64,000 nucleotides of DNA from Citrobacter rodentium NBRC 105723 = DSM 16636 (GCF_021278985.1 NZ_CP082833.1:372001-436000); one strand, 5' to 3'. Counted from the first letter of the stretch, positions 1 to 9,540 are shown. Translations and numbers: made by a program. The notes: generated by a model from the sequence alone, not told the origin.

Positions 1-1
1 T

Positions 2-382
2 ATGGCCGGTATTCAGCCTTCTCCCGCACAGGCACAGAATATTCGCGAAAAAACGGAGGCGGTATTCCGTCTGTTCCGGCCCGTACATCCGGTTGTTGCC
101 GTATCGGCCCGCACCGGCTGGGAACTGGATACGCTGGTCAGTGCGCTCATGACAGCGCTTCCCGACCATGCCGCCAGTCCCCTGATGACCCGCCTGCAGG
201 ACGAGCTGCGCACGGAATCTGTCCGGTCTCAGGCCCGTGAACAGTTTACCGGCGCGGTGGACCGGATATTTGACACGGCGGAGAGCGTCTGTATTGCCTC
301 TGTTGCACGCACGGTTCTGCGAGCCGTCCGTGACACGGTGGTCTCTGTTGCCCGCGCTGTATGGAACTGGATTTTCTTCTGA
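2..382 (+). CDS. YeeP/YfjP-family GTPase, C-terminal part
   Basis: Only the last ~126 residues are in the window; the gene begins upstream, so the ATG at position 2 is not a real start. The visible part holds the end of a Ras-like G domain (an SARTGWELD segment resembling the G5 SAK/SAR loop) and a helical tail ending in aromatic residues (WNWIFF). It matches the YeeP/YfjP/YkfA family, which precedes flu in Ag43 islands. The cellular role of these proteins is poorly known. The family call rests on sequence and on the neighbouring flu gene. Confidence 0.75.
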   Translation: MAGIQPSPAQAQNIREKTEAVFRLFRPVHPVVAVSARTGWELDTLVSALMTALPDHAASPLMTRLQDELRTESVRSQAREQFTGAVDRIFDTAESVCIASVARTVLRAVRDTVVSVARAVWNWIFF

Positions 383-497
383 ACACTCTGCCAGGGGAAA
401 TGCCTGATTATATTGCATTAACAAACTGAAAACATGACACAAACACCTCATCCCCTTCCTGTTTCTCTTGCGTGACCGCCCTGCCATCAATAGAATA

Positions 498-545
498 AAA
501 CGATCGATAAAACAGGTATCGATCGTTACTATCGATCGTTTATAG
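498..545 (+). promoter_or_regulatory. Dam/OxyR phase-variation switch of flu
   Basis: Three GATC sites (502, 521, 534) lie within 36 bp, embedded in repeated ATCGAT half-sites upstream of the Ag43 gene. This is the known agn43 switch arrangement: OxyR binds the unmethylated GATC cluster and represses, and Dam methylation blocks OxyR and gives phase ON. The assignment rests on the triple GATC pattern and its position. Confidence 0.8.
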
Positions 546-695
546 TGGTTAATGGTCTGCGAAAAGGCAGCTGAATCTCTTCATCATGCAGAACGGAATT
601 GCACACAACGGACTGATACTTCTCTGGCGGATGAGAGAGGGGAAGCATTTATGTCCGGGAAAAACCACTTTATCTGACCATGCTGTTTTGTACCT

Positions 696-731
696 GCCGG
701 TATCCACATTTGTGGGTACCGGCTTTTTTAT
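696..731 (+). terminator. intrinsic-terminator-like hairpin in the flu leader
   Basis: A 13-bp near-perfect stem (696-708 with 711-723, one G-T pair) is followed by seven T residues. It lies between the phase-variation promoter and the start codon at 755, so it would terminate or attenuate flu transcription before the coding region. Confidence 0.7.
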
Positions 732-754
732 TCACCCTCTGTAAGGAAAAGCTG

Positions 755-3601
755 ATGAAACGACATCTGAACACCAGCTACAGGCTGGTATGGAATCACA
801 TTACGGGCACCCTGGTGGTGGCTTCCGAACTGGCCCGCTCACGGGGAAAACGCACCGGTGTGGCGGTTGCTCTGTCTTTTGCTGCTGTCACGTCAGTCCC
901 GGCACTGGCTGCTGACACAGTTGTACAGGCGGGAGAAACCGTGAGCGGCGGAACACTGGCAAATCATGACAACCAGATTGTCTTCGGTACGACCAACGAA
1001 ATGACCATCAGTACCGGGCTGGAGTATGGGCCGGATAACGAGGCCAATACCGGCGGACAATGGATACAAAATGGCGGTACCGCCAACAACACTACTGTCA
1101 CCGGTGGTGGTCTTCAGAGAGTGAATGCCGGAGGAAGCGTTTCAGACACGGTTATCAGTGCCGGAGGCGGACAGAGCCTTCAGGGGCAGGCACTGAACAC
1201 CACTCTGAACGGCGGTGAGCAGTGGGTACATGAAGGCGGGATTGCAACGGGCACCGTCATTAATGAGAAGGGCTGGCAGGTCGTCAAACCCGGCGCAGTG
1301 GCAACCGACACGGTTGTGAATACCGGCGCGGAAGGGGGACCGGATGCAGAAAATGGTGATACCGGGCAGTTTGTTCGCGGAGATGCCGTACGTACCACTA
1401 TCAATGAAAATGGTCGTCAGATTGTGGCTGCTGAAGGAACAGCAAATACCACTGTGGTTTATGCTGGCGGCGACCAGACTGTACACGGACATGCGCTGGA
1501 TACCACGCTGAATGGGGGGTATCAGTATGTGCACAACGGCGGTACGGCGTCTGGCACTGTTGTAAACAGTGACGGCTGGCAGATTATCAAGGAAGGTGGT
1601 CTGGCGGATTTCACCACCGTTAACCAGAAAGGCAAACTGCAGGTGAACGCCGGTGGTACAGCCACGAATGTCACCCTGAAGCAGGGAGGCGCACTGGTCA
1701 CCAGTACGGCGGCAACCGTCACCGGCAGCAACCGTCTGGGCAATTTCACGGTGGAAAACGGTAATGCTGACGGTGTTGTACTGGAGTCCGGTGGTCGCCT
1801 GGATGTACTGGAGGGCCATTCAGCCTGGAAAACACTGGTGGATGACGGCGGTACCCTGGCAGTGTCTGCCGGTGGTAAAGCAACAGATGTCACCATGACA
1901 TCCGGTGGTGCCCTGATTGCAGACAGTGGTGCCACTGTTGAGGGGACCAATGCCAGCGGTAAGTTCAGTATTGATGGCATATCCGGTCAGGCCAGCGGCC
2001 TGCTGCTGGAAAATGGTGGCAGCTTTACGGTTAATGCCGGGGGACAGGCTGGCAACACCACTGTCGGACATCGTGGAACACTGACGCTGGCTGCCGGGGG
2101 AAGTCTGAGTGGCAGAACACAGCTCAGTAAAGGCGCCAGTATGGTACTGAATGGTGATGTGGTCAGTACCGGCGATATTGTTAACGCAGGAGAGATTCAC
2201 TTTGATAATCAGACGACACCGGATGCCGCGCTGAGCCGTGCTGTTGCAAAAGGCGACTCCCCGGTAACGTTCCATAAACTGACCACCAGTAACCTCACCG
2301 GTCAGGGTGGCACCATCAATATGCGTGTTCGCCTTGATGGCAGCAATGCCTCTGACCAGCTGGTGATTAATGGTGGTCAGGCAACCGGCAAAACCTGGCT
2401 TGCGTTTACAAATGTCGGAAACAGTAACCTCGGGGTGGCAACCTCCGGACAGGGTATCCGGGTTGTGGATGCACAGAATGGTGCCACCACAGAAGAAGGT
2501 TCGTTTGCCCTGAGTCGCCCGCTTCAGGCCGGCGCCTTTAACTACACCCTGAACCGTGACAGAGATGAAGACTGGTACCTGCGCAGTGAAAATGCTTATC
2601 GTGCTGAAGTCCCCCTGTATGCCTCCATGCTGACACAGGCAATGGACTATGACCGGATTCTGGCAGGCTCCCGCAGCCATCAGACCGGTGTAAACGGTGA
2701 AAATAACAGCGTCCGTCTCAGCATTCAGGGCGGTCATCTCGGTCACGATAACAACGGCGGTATTGCCCGTGGGGCCACGCCGGAAAGCAACGGCAGCTAT
2801 GGCTTCGTCCGTCTGGAGGGTGACCTGCTGAGAACAGAGGTTGCCGGTATGTCTGTGACCGCGGGGGTATATGGTGTTGCTGGCCATTCTTCCGTTGATG
2901 TTAAGGATGATGACGGCTCCCGCGCCGGCACGGTCCGGGATGATGCCGGCAGTCTGGGCGGATACCTGAATCTGGTACACACGTCCTCCGGCCTGTGGAC
3001 TGACATTGTGGCACAGGGAACCCGCCACAGCATGAAAGCGTCATCGGACAATAACGACTTCCGCGCCCGGGGCTGGGGCTGGCTGGGCTCACTGGAAACC
3101 GGTCTGCCCTTCAGTATCACTGACAACCTGATGCTGGAGCCACAACTGCAGTATACCTGGCAGGGACTTTCCCTGGATGACGGCCAGGATAACGCCGGTT
3201 ATGTGAAGTTCGGGCATGGCAGTGCACAACATGTGCGTGCCGGCTTCCGTCTGGGCAGCCACAACGATATGAACTTTGGTAAAGGCACCTCATCCCGTGA
3301 CACCCTGCGCGACAGTGCAAAACACAGTGTGCGTGAACTGCCGGTGAACTGGTGGGTACAGCCTTCTGTTATCCGCACCTTCAGCTCCCGGGGGAACATG
3401 AGCATGGGTACAGCCGCAGCCGGCAGTAACATGACGTTCTCACCGTCCCGGAATGGCACGACACTGGACCTGCAGGCCGGACTGGAAGCCCGTGTCCGGG
3501 AAAATATCACCCTGGGCGTTCAGGCCGGTTATGCCCACAGTGTCAGCGGCAGCAGCGCTGAAGGTTATAACGGTCAGGCCACGCTGAATGTGACTTTCTG
3601 A
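755..3601 (+). CDS. flu: Antigen 43 family self-associating autotransporter
   Basis: Surface autotransporter of the AIDA/Ag43 type, about 948 residues. I use the ATG at 755 (preceded by GTAAGGAAAAG) because it gives the classic 52-residue extended signal peptide: MKRHLNTSYRLVWN region, then a hydrophobic core ending PALA before ADTVV. The passenger is built of ~19-residue GG-rich AIDA-type repeats (motifs such as GGTANNTTV and VNAGG). The C-terminal third is the translocating beta-barrel, ending NVTF with a terminal Phe. In E. coli it drives autoaggregation and biofilm formation. It is about 90 residues shorter than K-12 Ag43. Expression should be governed by the Dam/OxyR switch and the leader hairpin. 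Confidence 0.93.
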   Translation: MKRHLNTSYRLVWNHITGTLVVASELARSRGKRTGVAVALSFAAVTSVPALAADTVVQAGETVSGGTLANHDNQIVFGTTNEMTISTGLEYGPDNEANTGGQWIQNGGTANNTTVTGGGLQRVNAGGSVSDTVISAGGGQSLQGQALNTTLNGGEQWVHEGGIATGTVINEKGWQVVKPGAVATDTVVNTGAEGGPDAENGDTGQFVRGDAVRTTINENGRQIVAAEGTANTTVVYAGGDQTVHGHALDTTLNGGYQYVHNGGTASGTVVNSDGWQIIKEGGLADFTTVNQKGKLQVNAGGTATNVTLKQGGALVTSTAATVTGSNRLGNFTVENGNADGVVLESGGRLDVLEGHSAWKTLVDDGGTLAVSAGGKATDVTMTSGGALIADSGATVEGTNASGKFSIDGISGQASGLLLENGGSFTVNAGGQAGNTTVGHRGTLTLAAGGSLSGRTQLSKGASMVLNGDVVSTGDIVNAGEIHFDNQTTPDAALSRAVAKGDSPVTFHKLTTSNLTGQGGTINMRVRLDGSNASDQLVINGGQATGKTWLAFTNVGNSNLGVATSGQGIRVVDAQNGATTEEGSFALSRPLQAGAFNYTLNRDRDEDWYLRSENAYRAEVPLYASMLTQAMDYDRILAGSRSHQTGVNGENNSVRLSIQGGHLGHDNNGGIARGATPESNGSYGFVRLEGDLLRTEVAGMSVTAGVYGVAGHSSVDVKDDDGSRAGTVRDDAGSLGGYLNLVHTSSGLWTDIVAQGTRHSMKASSDNNDFRARGWGWLGSLETGLPFSITDNLMLEPQLQYTWQGLSLDDGQDNAGYVKFGHGSAQHVRAGFRLGSHNDMNFGKGTSSRDTLRDSAKHSVRELPVNWWVQPSVIRTFSSRGNMSMGTAAAGSNMTFSPSRNGTTLDLQAGLEARVRENITLGVQAGYAHSVSGSSAEGYNGQATLNVTF

Positions 3602-3622
3602 TAATCAGGTCACTCCCCTTCA

Positions 3623-3652
3623 GGCCCCGGTCATCATGACCGGGGCCTTTTA
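3623..3652 (+). terminator. rho-independent terminator of flu
   Basis: A 12-bp perfect GC-rich stem (3623-3634 with 3636-3647) is followed by TTTTACTT, 20 bp after the flu stop codon. Confidence 0.85.
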
Positions 3653-3860
3653 CTTACAGGGAGCAACAGATATGCCGGGTTGTACATCACGTTTATTGCC
3701 GAAGGCACTTTTGCTGCCAAATGGCATCTGAATCGATCGCAGTCTGGCCGGTTATTACCCGATCCCGATGGGGTTATTGGGTGATCTCCTTCCATAAAAA
3801 TACGCAGCTCGCCAGTGAAGGGCTTCTCAGACAATAAACGTCATTCATTTCCCCTATCAG

Positions 3861-3891
3861 GCCGCGTCTTCTCCGGGAGACGCGGCTTTTT
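3861..3891 (+). terminator. terminator-like hairpin upstream of the DUF932 gene
   Basis: A 9-bp GC-rich stem (3861-3869 with 3878-3886) is followed by TTTTT. The interval 3653-3927 otherwise shows no convincing gene. The hairpin would insulate the downstream cargo from flu readthrough. Confidence 0.65.
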
Positions 3892-3927
3892 CATTTATAC
3901 CGCTAACTCATTCATAAGGAATAAATC

Positions 3928-4746
3928 ATGCGATTAGCCAGTCGTTTTGGTTATGCGAACCAGATACGCCGTGACCGCCCCTTAACTCGTGAAGAACTGA
4001 TGCAGGTCGTCCCCAGCGTATTCGGGGAAGAGAAACACACATCCAGAAGCGAGAACTATACCTGGATCCCCACCATCACCGTGCTGGAAAGCCTGCAGCG
4101 GGAAGGCTTTCAGCCATTCTTCGCCTGCCAGACCCGCGTACGTGACCCGGGCCGCCGGGGATACACAAAACACATGCTGCGCCTGCGCCGTAACGGGGAG
4201 ATAAACGGACAACATGTCCCTGAAATTATTCTGCTCAACTCCCATGACGGTACCTCCAGCTACCAGATGCTGCCGGGTTACTTCAGATTCGTCTGCCAGA
4301 ACGGCTGCGTCTGCGGTCAGTCTCTGGGGGAAGTCCGTGTGCCCCACCGGGGAAATGTGGTGGACAGAGTCATTGAAGGGGCTTACGAGGTAGTGGGCGT
4401 TTTTGACCGGATTGAGGAAAAGCGTGATGCCATGCAGTCTCTGGTTCTGCCGCCACCGGCACGCCAGGCGCTGGCACAGGCGGCACTGACTTACCGTTAT
4501 GGTGATGAACATCAGCCGGTCACCACCGCTAACATTCTGACACCACGACGCAGGGAGGATTACGGTAAGGACCTGTGGAGCGCATATCAGACCATCCAGG
4601 AGAATATGCTGAAAGGCGGAATTTCCGGTCGCAGTGCCAGAGGAAAACGTATCCACACCCGTGCCATTCACAGCATCGACACGGACATTAAGCTCAATCG
4701 CGCATTGTGGGTGATGGCAGAAACACTGCTGAAGAGTATGCGCTGA
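3928..4746 (+). CDS. DUF932 family protein (YfjQ/YafZ/YkfB type)
   Basis: 272 residues, the length of CP4-57 YfjQ (273). The start MRLASRFGYANQIRRDRPLT and the segment RFVCQNGCVCGQSLGEVRVPHRG are typical of this prophage/island DUF932 family, also found on plasmids. The molecular function is unknown. It is the first gene of the conserved Ag43-island cargo run, preceded by an AAGGAATAA ribosome-binding site. No disruption is visible. Confidence 0.85.
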   Translation: MRLASRFGYANQIRRDRPLTREELMQVVPSVFGEEKHTSRSENYTWIPTITVLESLQREGFQPFFACQTRVRDPGRRGYTKHMLRLRRNGEINGQHVPEIILLNSHDGTSSYQMLPGYFRFVCQNGCVCGQSLGEVRVPHRGNVVDRVIEGAYEVVGVFDRIEEKRDAMQSLVLPPPARQALAQAALTYRYGDEHQPVTTANILTPRRREDYGKDLWSAYQTIQENMLKGGISGRSARGKRIHTRAIHSIDTDIKLNRALWVMAETLLKSMR

Positions 4747-4836
4747 TGCCTTTTCCCTGAAAGCGCAGTTCTGACTCATGTCCGTCCTTGCCCCGCGACT
4801 TCTTCCATTCATTTACTTTTTATAAGGAATAATCTC

Positions 4837-5322
4837 ATGACAACCGTTTCGCATAATTCCACCACACCTTCTGTTTCCGTAACCGCTGTATCAGAGAATA
4901 ACCCGCCTCAACTGGTTGCCACCCTCGTCCCTGATGAACAGCGCATCAGCTTCTGGCCGCAGCATTTTGGCCTCATTCCACAGTGGGTGACCCTGGAGCC
5001 CCGTGTCTTCGGCTGGATGGACCGTCTGTGCGAAGACTACTGCGGTGGTATCTGGAATCTGTACACCCTGAACAACGGCGGGGCATTTATGGCGCCCGAA
5101 CCGGATGACGATGATGACGAAACATGGGTACTGTTCAATGCCATGAACGGTAACCGCGCTGAAATGAGCCCGGAAGCCGCCGGTATTGCCGCCTGTCTGA
5201 TGACGTACATCCATCATGCCTGTCGTACGGAGTGTTATGCCATGACGGTCCACTATTATCGGCTGCGGGATTACGCCCTACAGCATCCGGAATGCAGCGC
5301 CATTATGCGCATCATCGACTGA
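4837..5322 (+). CDS. ArdB/KlcA-type antirestriction family protein (YfjX/YafX-like)
   Basis: 161 residues with the family signature region QWVTLEPRVFGWMDRLCEDYCGGIWNLYTL and an acidic run (PDDDDDET). ArdB/KlcA proteins relieve type I restriction in vivo without resembling DNA, and island homologues (YfjX, YafX) are presumed to do the same. Preceded by TATAAGGAATAATCTC. Its stop lies just before the start of the next gene, so the two are probably co-transcribed. Confidence 0.85.
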   Translation: MTTVSHNSTTPSVSVTAVSENNPPQLVATLVPDEQRISFWPQHFGLIPQWVTLEPRVFGWMDRLCEDYCGGIWNLYTLNNGGAFMAPEPDDDDDETWVLFNAMNGNRAEMSPEAAGIAACLMTYIHHACRTECYAMTVHYYRLRDYALQHPECSAIMRIID

Positions 5323-5337
5323 ATGGAGGCAGGGACA

Positions 5338-5814
5338 ATGCAGCAGCTTTCCTTTCTGCCCGGAGAGATGACGCCCGGCGAGCGCAGTCTCATTCTGCGG
5401 GCCCTGAAAACCCTGGACCGCCATCTTCATGAACCCGGCGTGGCCTTCACCTCCACCCGTGCGGCACGGGAATGGCTGATTCTGAACATGGCGGGACTGG
5501 AGCGTGAAGAATTCCGGGTGCTGTATCTGAATAACCAGAATCAGCTGATTGCCGGTGAAACCCTCTTCACCGGCACCATCAACCGCACGGAAGTCCATCC
5601 CCGGGAAGTGATTAAACGCGCCCTGTACCACAATGCCGCTGCCGTGGTGCTGGCGCACAATCACCCGTCCGGTGAAGTCACCCCCAGTAAGGCAGACCGC
5701 CTTATCACGGAACGTCTGGTACAGGCACTGGGCCTGGTGGATATCCGGGTGCCGGACCATCTGATAGTCGGTGGCAGCCAGGTTTTCTCCTTTGCCGAAC
5801 ATGGTCTGCTTTAA
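5338..5814 (+). CDS. RadC/JAB-domain protein (YfjY/YkfG/YeeS type)
   Basis: 158 residues from the ATG at 5338, which I prefer over the ATG at 5323 because it has GGAGGCAGGG upstream and gives the family start MQQLSFLPGE. The MPN/JAB metalloprotease-like fold is shown by EVHPREV followed by AHNHPSGEVTPSKAD (HxH...SxxD zinc ligands). Despite the RadC name, no DNA-repair role is established. The family is nearly invariant in CP4-57/CP4-44 type islands, so a role in island maintenance or defence is only inferred. Confidence 0.88.
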   Translation: MQQLSFLPGEMTPGERSLILRALKTLDRHLHEPGVAFTSTRAAREWLILNMAGLEREEFRVLYLNNQNQLIAGETLFTGTINRTEVHPREVIKRALYHNAAAVVLAHNHPSGEVTPSKADRLITERLVQALGLVDIRVPDHLIVGGSQVFSFAEHGLL

Positions 5815-5876
5815 CCCGTCACAACCACATCACACCTGTTTTCACTTTTATCTTCTGTCTTCAGAGGTATCCCACC

Positions 5877-6098
5877 ATGAAAATTATCACCCGTGGTGAA
5901 GCCATGCGTATTCACCAACAACATCCGACATCCCGTCTTTTTCCGTTCTGTACCGGTAAGTACCGCTGGCACGGCAGTGCTGAAGCGTATACCGGTCGTG
6001 AAGTGCAGGATATTCCCGGTGTGCTGGCCGTATTTGCAGAACGTCGTAAGGACAGTTTTGGCCCGTATGTCCGGCTGATGAGCGTCACCCTGAACTGA
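5877..6098 (+). CDS. yeeT: DUF987 family protein YeeT-like
   Basis: 73 residues, exactly the YeeT/YkfH length, with motifs MKIITRGEAM, CTGKYRWHGS, YTGREVQDIPGVLAVFAERR. The function is unknown. The family always sits a short distance upstream of the cbeA/cbtA-type toxin-antitoxin pair, as here. Confidence 0.88.
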   Translation: MKIITRGEAMRIHQQHPTSRLFPFCTGKYRWHGSAEAYTGREVQDIPGVLAVFAERRKDSFGPYVRLMSVTLN

Positions 6099-6116
6099 AT
6101 CAGAAAGGGGATTCTG

Positions 6117-6761
6117 ATGAGCAGCATTATCACCACCACTGTGTATACGCTGAATGAACTTTCCTGCCCGGCACAGGAAAAAGCCCGCGACTGGTACCGT
6201 CAGCATCATGCTGACAGCAACTGGTATGAAAACGTGTATGAAGATTTCAGGGAGGTCTGTGACATTTTCGGGATTGCCCCCCGCCAGCGTGTTTTCCGGC
6301 TCAGCAACGGCAGGTTTATGGAAGAGCCGTGCATCTGGTTCAGCGGATTCTGCAGCCAGGGGGACAGAGCCTGTTTTGAAGGACGCTGGCACTGGCAGCC
6401 AGCGGCCCCCCGGAAAATCAGGGAATATGCCCCGCAGGACCGTGAGCTTCATCGTATCGCGGATGCCCTGCAGGCGGTGCAGAAACGTAACTTCTGGCAG
6501 TTGCAGGCTGAAATCAGTCACCGGGGACGCTACTGCCATCCGTACAGCATGGATATCACGGTTACCCGGAACAGCCCGACTGGTCAGGCAATGACAGCCG
6601 ATGCGGAAGCCGTTGTCAGCGAAGCCCTGCGCGATCTGGCCTTCTGGTTATACAGTCAACTGGAAAACGAGTACGACAGTCTGACCTCAGATGCCACTGT
6701 GGATGAGGCCCTTCTCATCAACGAATACACCTTCACCGAAGCCGGTCTGCGCGCCGGCTGA
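6117..6761 (+). CDS. conserved Ag43-island protein of unknown function
   Basis: 214 residues, preceded by AGAAAGGGGATTCTG. A family of this length often lies between yeeT and the cbeA/cbtA pair in E. coli and Citrobacter islands; some databases label it an antitoxin-like protein, but I see no known antitoxin motif. It is Trp/Tyr-rich in the first half (DWYRQHHADSNWYENVYEDF) and has no signal peptide or membrane segment. Confidence 0.65.
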   Translation: MSSIITTTVYTLNELSCPAQEKARDWYRQHHADSNWYENVYEDFREVCDIFGIAPRQRVFRLSNGRFMEEPCIWFSGFCSQGDRACFEGRWHWQPAAPRKIREYAPQDRELHRIADALQAVQKRNFWQLQAEISHRGRYCHPYSMDITVTRNSPTGQAMTADAEAVVSEALRDLAFWLYSQLENEYDSLTSDATVDEALLINEYTFTEAGLRAG

Positions 6762-6810
6762 CCTGTCATCGTTAAACCATTCTTAACCGATTTTCTGTGA
6801 GGATTTTATC

Positions 6811-7179
6811 GTGTCAGACACGCTCCATGAAACAAATTATCCCGACGACAACAACGACCGCCCCTGGTGGGGGCTACCCTGCACCGTGACGCCCTGTTTC
6901 GGGGCACGTCTGGTGCAGGAGGGTAACCGGTTGCATTACCTTGCAGACCGCGCCGGTATCAGAGGCCGGTTCAGGGACGCAGATGCATACCACCTGGACC
7001 AGGCCTTTCCGCTGCTGATGAAACAACTGGAATTAATGCTCACCAGCGGTGAACTGAATCCCCGCCATCAGCATACCGTCACGCTGTATGCCAGAGGGCT
7101 GACCTGCAAAGCCGACACCCTCGGCAGTTGTGGTTACGTTTATCTGGCTGTTTATCCAACATCCGAAACGAAAAAGTAA
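6811..7179 (+). CDS. cbeA: type IV antitoxin of the CbeA/YeeU family
   Basis: 122 residues from a GTG start (TGTGAGGATTTTATC upstream), the length of YeeU. The signature DRPWWGLPCTVTPCFGARLVQEGNRLHYLADRA is clear. CbeA-type antitoxins do not bind the toxin; they promote bundling of MreB and FtsZ filaments and so oppose CbtA. The partner toxin begins 88 bp downstream. Confidence 0.92.
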   Translation: MSDTLHETNYPDDNNDRPWWGLPCTVTPCFGARLVQEGNRLHYLADRAGIRGRFRDADAYHLDQAFPLLMKQLELMLTSGELNPRHQHTVTLYARGLTCKADTLGSCGYVYLAVYPTSETKK

Positions 7180-7267
7180 CTCTCCAGAATAACCTTCTGC
7201 TCCGGTCTGGTGTTTTCACCACGCCACTTTTCCATTTTTATATCTGCATATCAGGAAAATCTTCAGT

Positions 7268-7645
7268 ATGAAAACATTACCCGACACGCATGTACGGGAG
7301 GCATCGTGCTGCCCGTCTCCCGTCACCATCTGGCAGACACTGCTCACCCGGTTACTGGACCAGCATTACAGCCTTACGCTGAATGACACACCGTTCGCCG
7401 ATGAACGTGTGATTGAACAGCATATTGAGGCGGGTATTTCACTGTGTGATGCGGTGAACTTTCTCGTGGAAAAATACGCTCTGGTGCGTACCGACCAGCC
7501 GGGATTCAGCACTTGTCCCCGCTCTCAGTTAATAAACAGTATTGATATCCTCCGGGCTCGCCGGGCGACAGGCCTGATGACCCGCGACAATTACAGAACG
7601 GTAAATGACATTACCCAGGGGAAGCATCCGGAGGCGAAACAATGA
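7268..7645 (+). CDS. cbtA: type IV toxin of the CbtA/YeeV family
   Basis: 125 residues, with family motifs VTIWQTLLTRLLDQHYGL-like (here VTIWQTLLTRLLDQHYSL), TPFADERVIEQHIEAGISL, and FLVEKYALVRTDQPGF. CbtA inhibits polymerisation of FtsZ and MreB and makes cells lemon-shaped. It ends overlapping the next start by 4 bp (ATGA), so the following DUF5983 gene is translationally coupled. Confidence 0.92.
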   Translation: MKTLPDTHVREASCCPSPVTIWQTLLTRLLDQHYSLTLNDTPFADERVIEQHIEAGISLCDAVNFLVEKYALVRTDQPGFSTCPRSQLINSIDILRARRATGLMTRDNYRTVNDITQGKHPEAKQ

Positions 7646-8130
7646 AACTGGCCCTGACGCTGGAAGCCGACAGCGTTAACGTACAGGCACTGAACATGGG
7701 GCGCATTGTCGTTGACGTCGATGGTATTGAGCTTGCTGAACTGATTAACGTGGTCTGCGATAACGGTCACTCCCTTCGTGTTGTTGATGAATCTGACCGG
7801 GCCTCAACAGACTGCACGCCACCATTTGCTGCCCTGACCGGCATACGCTGCAGTACCGCGCATATCACGGCAAAGGACAACGCCTGGCTGTACTCGCTGT
7901 CACACCAGACCAGTGACGTTGGTGAATCAGAATGGATTCATTTTACAGGTACCGGTTATCTGTTACGTACTGATGCGTGGTCATACCCGGTTCTGCGGCT
8001 TAAGCGCCTGGGCCTGTCAAAAACGTTCCGTCGTCTGGTTATCACTCTCATCTGGCGTTATGGCGTCAGTCTCATTCATCTGGATGCCAGTGCCGGATGT
8101 CTGCCGGGTTTACCCACTTTCGACTGGTAA
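7642..8130 (+). CDS. DUF5983 family protein
   Basis: 162 residues, start overlapping the cbtA stop. This family regularly follows cbtA in complete Ag43 islands; K-12 retains only a fragment (yeeW). The function is unknown. The protein appears full length, with no frame disruption. Confidence 0.7.
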   Translation: MKLALTLEADSVNVQALNMGRIVVDVDGIELAELINVVCDNGHSLRVVDESDRASTDCTPPFAALTGIRCSTAHITAKDNAWLYSLSHQTSDVGESEWIHFTGTGYLLRTDAWSYPVLRLKRLGLSKTFRRLVITLIWRYGVSLIHLDASAGCLPGLPTFDW

Positions 8131-8146
8131 TCCGGAAATTCACAAC

Positions 8147-8344
8147 ATGAAATCATTAACCACGGAAACCGCACTGGATATTCTGATTGCGTGGCTGCAG
8201 GACAATATCGACTGCGAATCCGGAATTATCTTTGACAACAATGAGGATAAAACGGATTCGGCAGCACTGTTGTCCTGTATTGAACAGGCGAGGGAGGATA
8301 TCCATACCCTGCGCCAACTGCAGCTTCTGCACCAGAACCGGTGA
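8147..8344 (+). CDS. DUF957 family small protein
   Basis: 65 residues starting MKSLTTETALDILIAWLQDN; the ATG at 8147 is chosen from the family start, although the frame is open further upstream. Predicted to be all-helical and acidic. It is a standard member of the cbeA-cbtA-DUF5983-DUF957-DUF4942 run. The function is unknown. Confidence 0.75.
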   Translation: MKSLTTETALDILIAWLQDNIDCESGIIFDNNEDKTDSAALLSCIEQAREDIHTLRQLQLLHQNR

Positions 8345-8372
8345 ATCTCACTCACCAGACTTCATTCCACTG

Positions 8373-8402
8373 ACGCCAGCCTGAATACGGCTGGCGTTTT
8401 CG
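8373..8402 (+). terminator. intrinsic terminator after DUF957
   Basis: A 9-bp stem (8373-8381 with 8389-8397) is followed by TTTTCGTTT, 29 bp after the DUF957 stop codon. Confidence 0.8.
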
Positions 8403-8425
8403 TTTATAAACCAAAAGGAAAAACG

Positions 8426-9271
8426 ATGATGTCAGATATCACAATCTCCCGCCCGGAACTGGTCAACGGGCATACGGACGTTATCTGCTCAACCAGTATC
8501 CGCCACATTCTGGCTGTACGAAAGAGTACGTTGCTGCAAATCGACACACTTACCCGGCAACTGGTAGAAATCTCAGCAATGACAGAAAGTATTGGCGGTA
8601 AAACCGCACTGGACTGGGCGATGAAACAGGATTTTCGCTGCGGTTGCTGGCTGATGGAAAAACCTGAAACGGCAATGAAAGCCATCACCCGCAATCTCGA
8701 TCGCGAAATCTGGCGTGACCTGATGCAACGTTCCTGGATGCTGTCATTAATGGATGCGCAGGCCCGTGATACATGGTACCGGTCACTGGAGTACGATAAT
8801 TTTCCGGAAATTAGCGAAGCGAACATTCTGAGCACATTTGAACAACTGCACCAGAACAAGGATGAGGTGTTTGAGCGAGGAGTGGTCAACGTCTTCAGGG
8901 GACTGAGCTAGAATTACAAAACTAATTCACCCTGCAAATTTGGCAGTAAAATTATCGTCAACAACCTGGTGAGGTGGGACCGGTGGGGATTTCATCTTAT
9001 CACCGGGCAACAGGCAGACCGACTTGCCGACCTGGAAAGAATGCTGCATCTGTTCAGCGGCAAACCGATCCCCGACAACCGGGAAAACATCACTATTCAT
9101 CTGGATGAGCACATCCGGTCTGTTCAGGGTAAAGAGTGCTATGAAGATGAAATGTTCAGAATTAAATACTTTAAGAAGGGATCTGCACACATCACTTTCA
9201 AAAGGCTGGAACTGATTGACAGAATTAACGATATAATAGCCAGGTACTTTCCTTCTGTGCTCTCAGCCTGA
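8426..9271 (+). pseudogene. DUF4942 family gene interrupted by an in-frame amber codon
   Basis: Two open segments in the same frame (8426-8911 and onward to 9271) are separated only by TAG at 8909-8911. The codons directly after it (AAT TAC AAA ACT AAT...) continue the family sequence into VRWDRWGFHLITGQQADRL. Read through, the product is 281 codons, a normal DUF4942 length. From memory of the family the interrupted position is a Trp (TGG to TAG). Either the gene is a pseudogene or only the N-terminal 161 residues are made. DUF4942 proteins of Ag43 islands have no established function. Confidence 0.8.
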
Positions 9272-9540
9272 TCCCGAGTGTGATTCCCTTTCGATATCAA
9301 AATGGACTGCGGGTATAATTGAGGGTGCATTTTTAATCAAACCAAATAATTTAGATTAATATCAATATGATAAAAGAAATTTTCGATTCCGAGTCCGGCA
9401 CCACCTTTCCTTTTTTATGCTTCCTTATAAATCCCTATATGTTTGCAATTCAATAAGTTAGCGTAAAAATCTTTCTGGATGTGTTTTGATTTATCCCTAC
9501 GTATCCGGAAAATTAGGGGTCAGATTGAGAGTTCATTCAG

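Noticed and set aside
1142..3028. Long minus-strand frames inside flu
   Set aside because: Shadows produced by the repetitive GC-rich passenger sequence; no ribosome-binding sites or families.
3634..3834. 66-codon minus-strand frame between flu and the DUF932 gene
   Set aside because: Overlaps the flu terminator hairpin, has no ribosome-binding site and no recognisable family.
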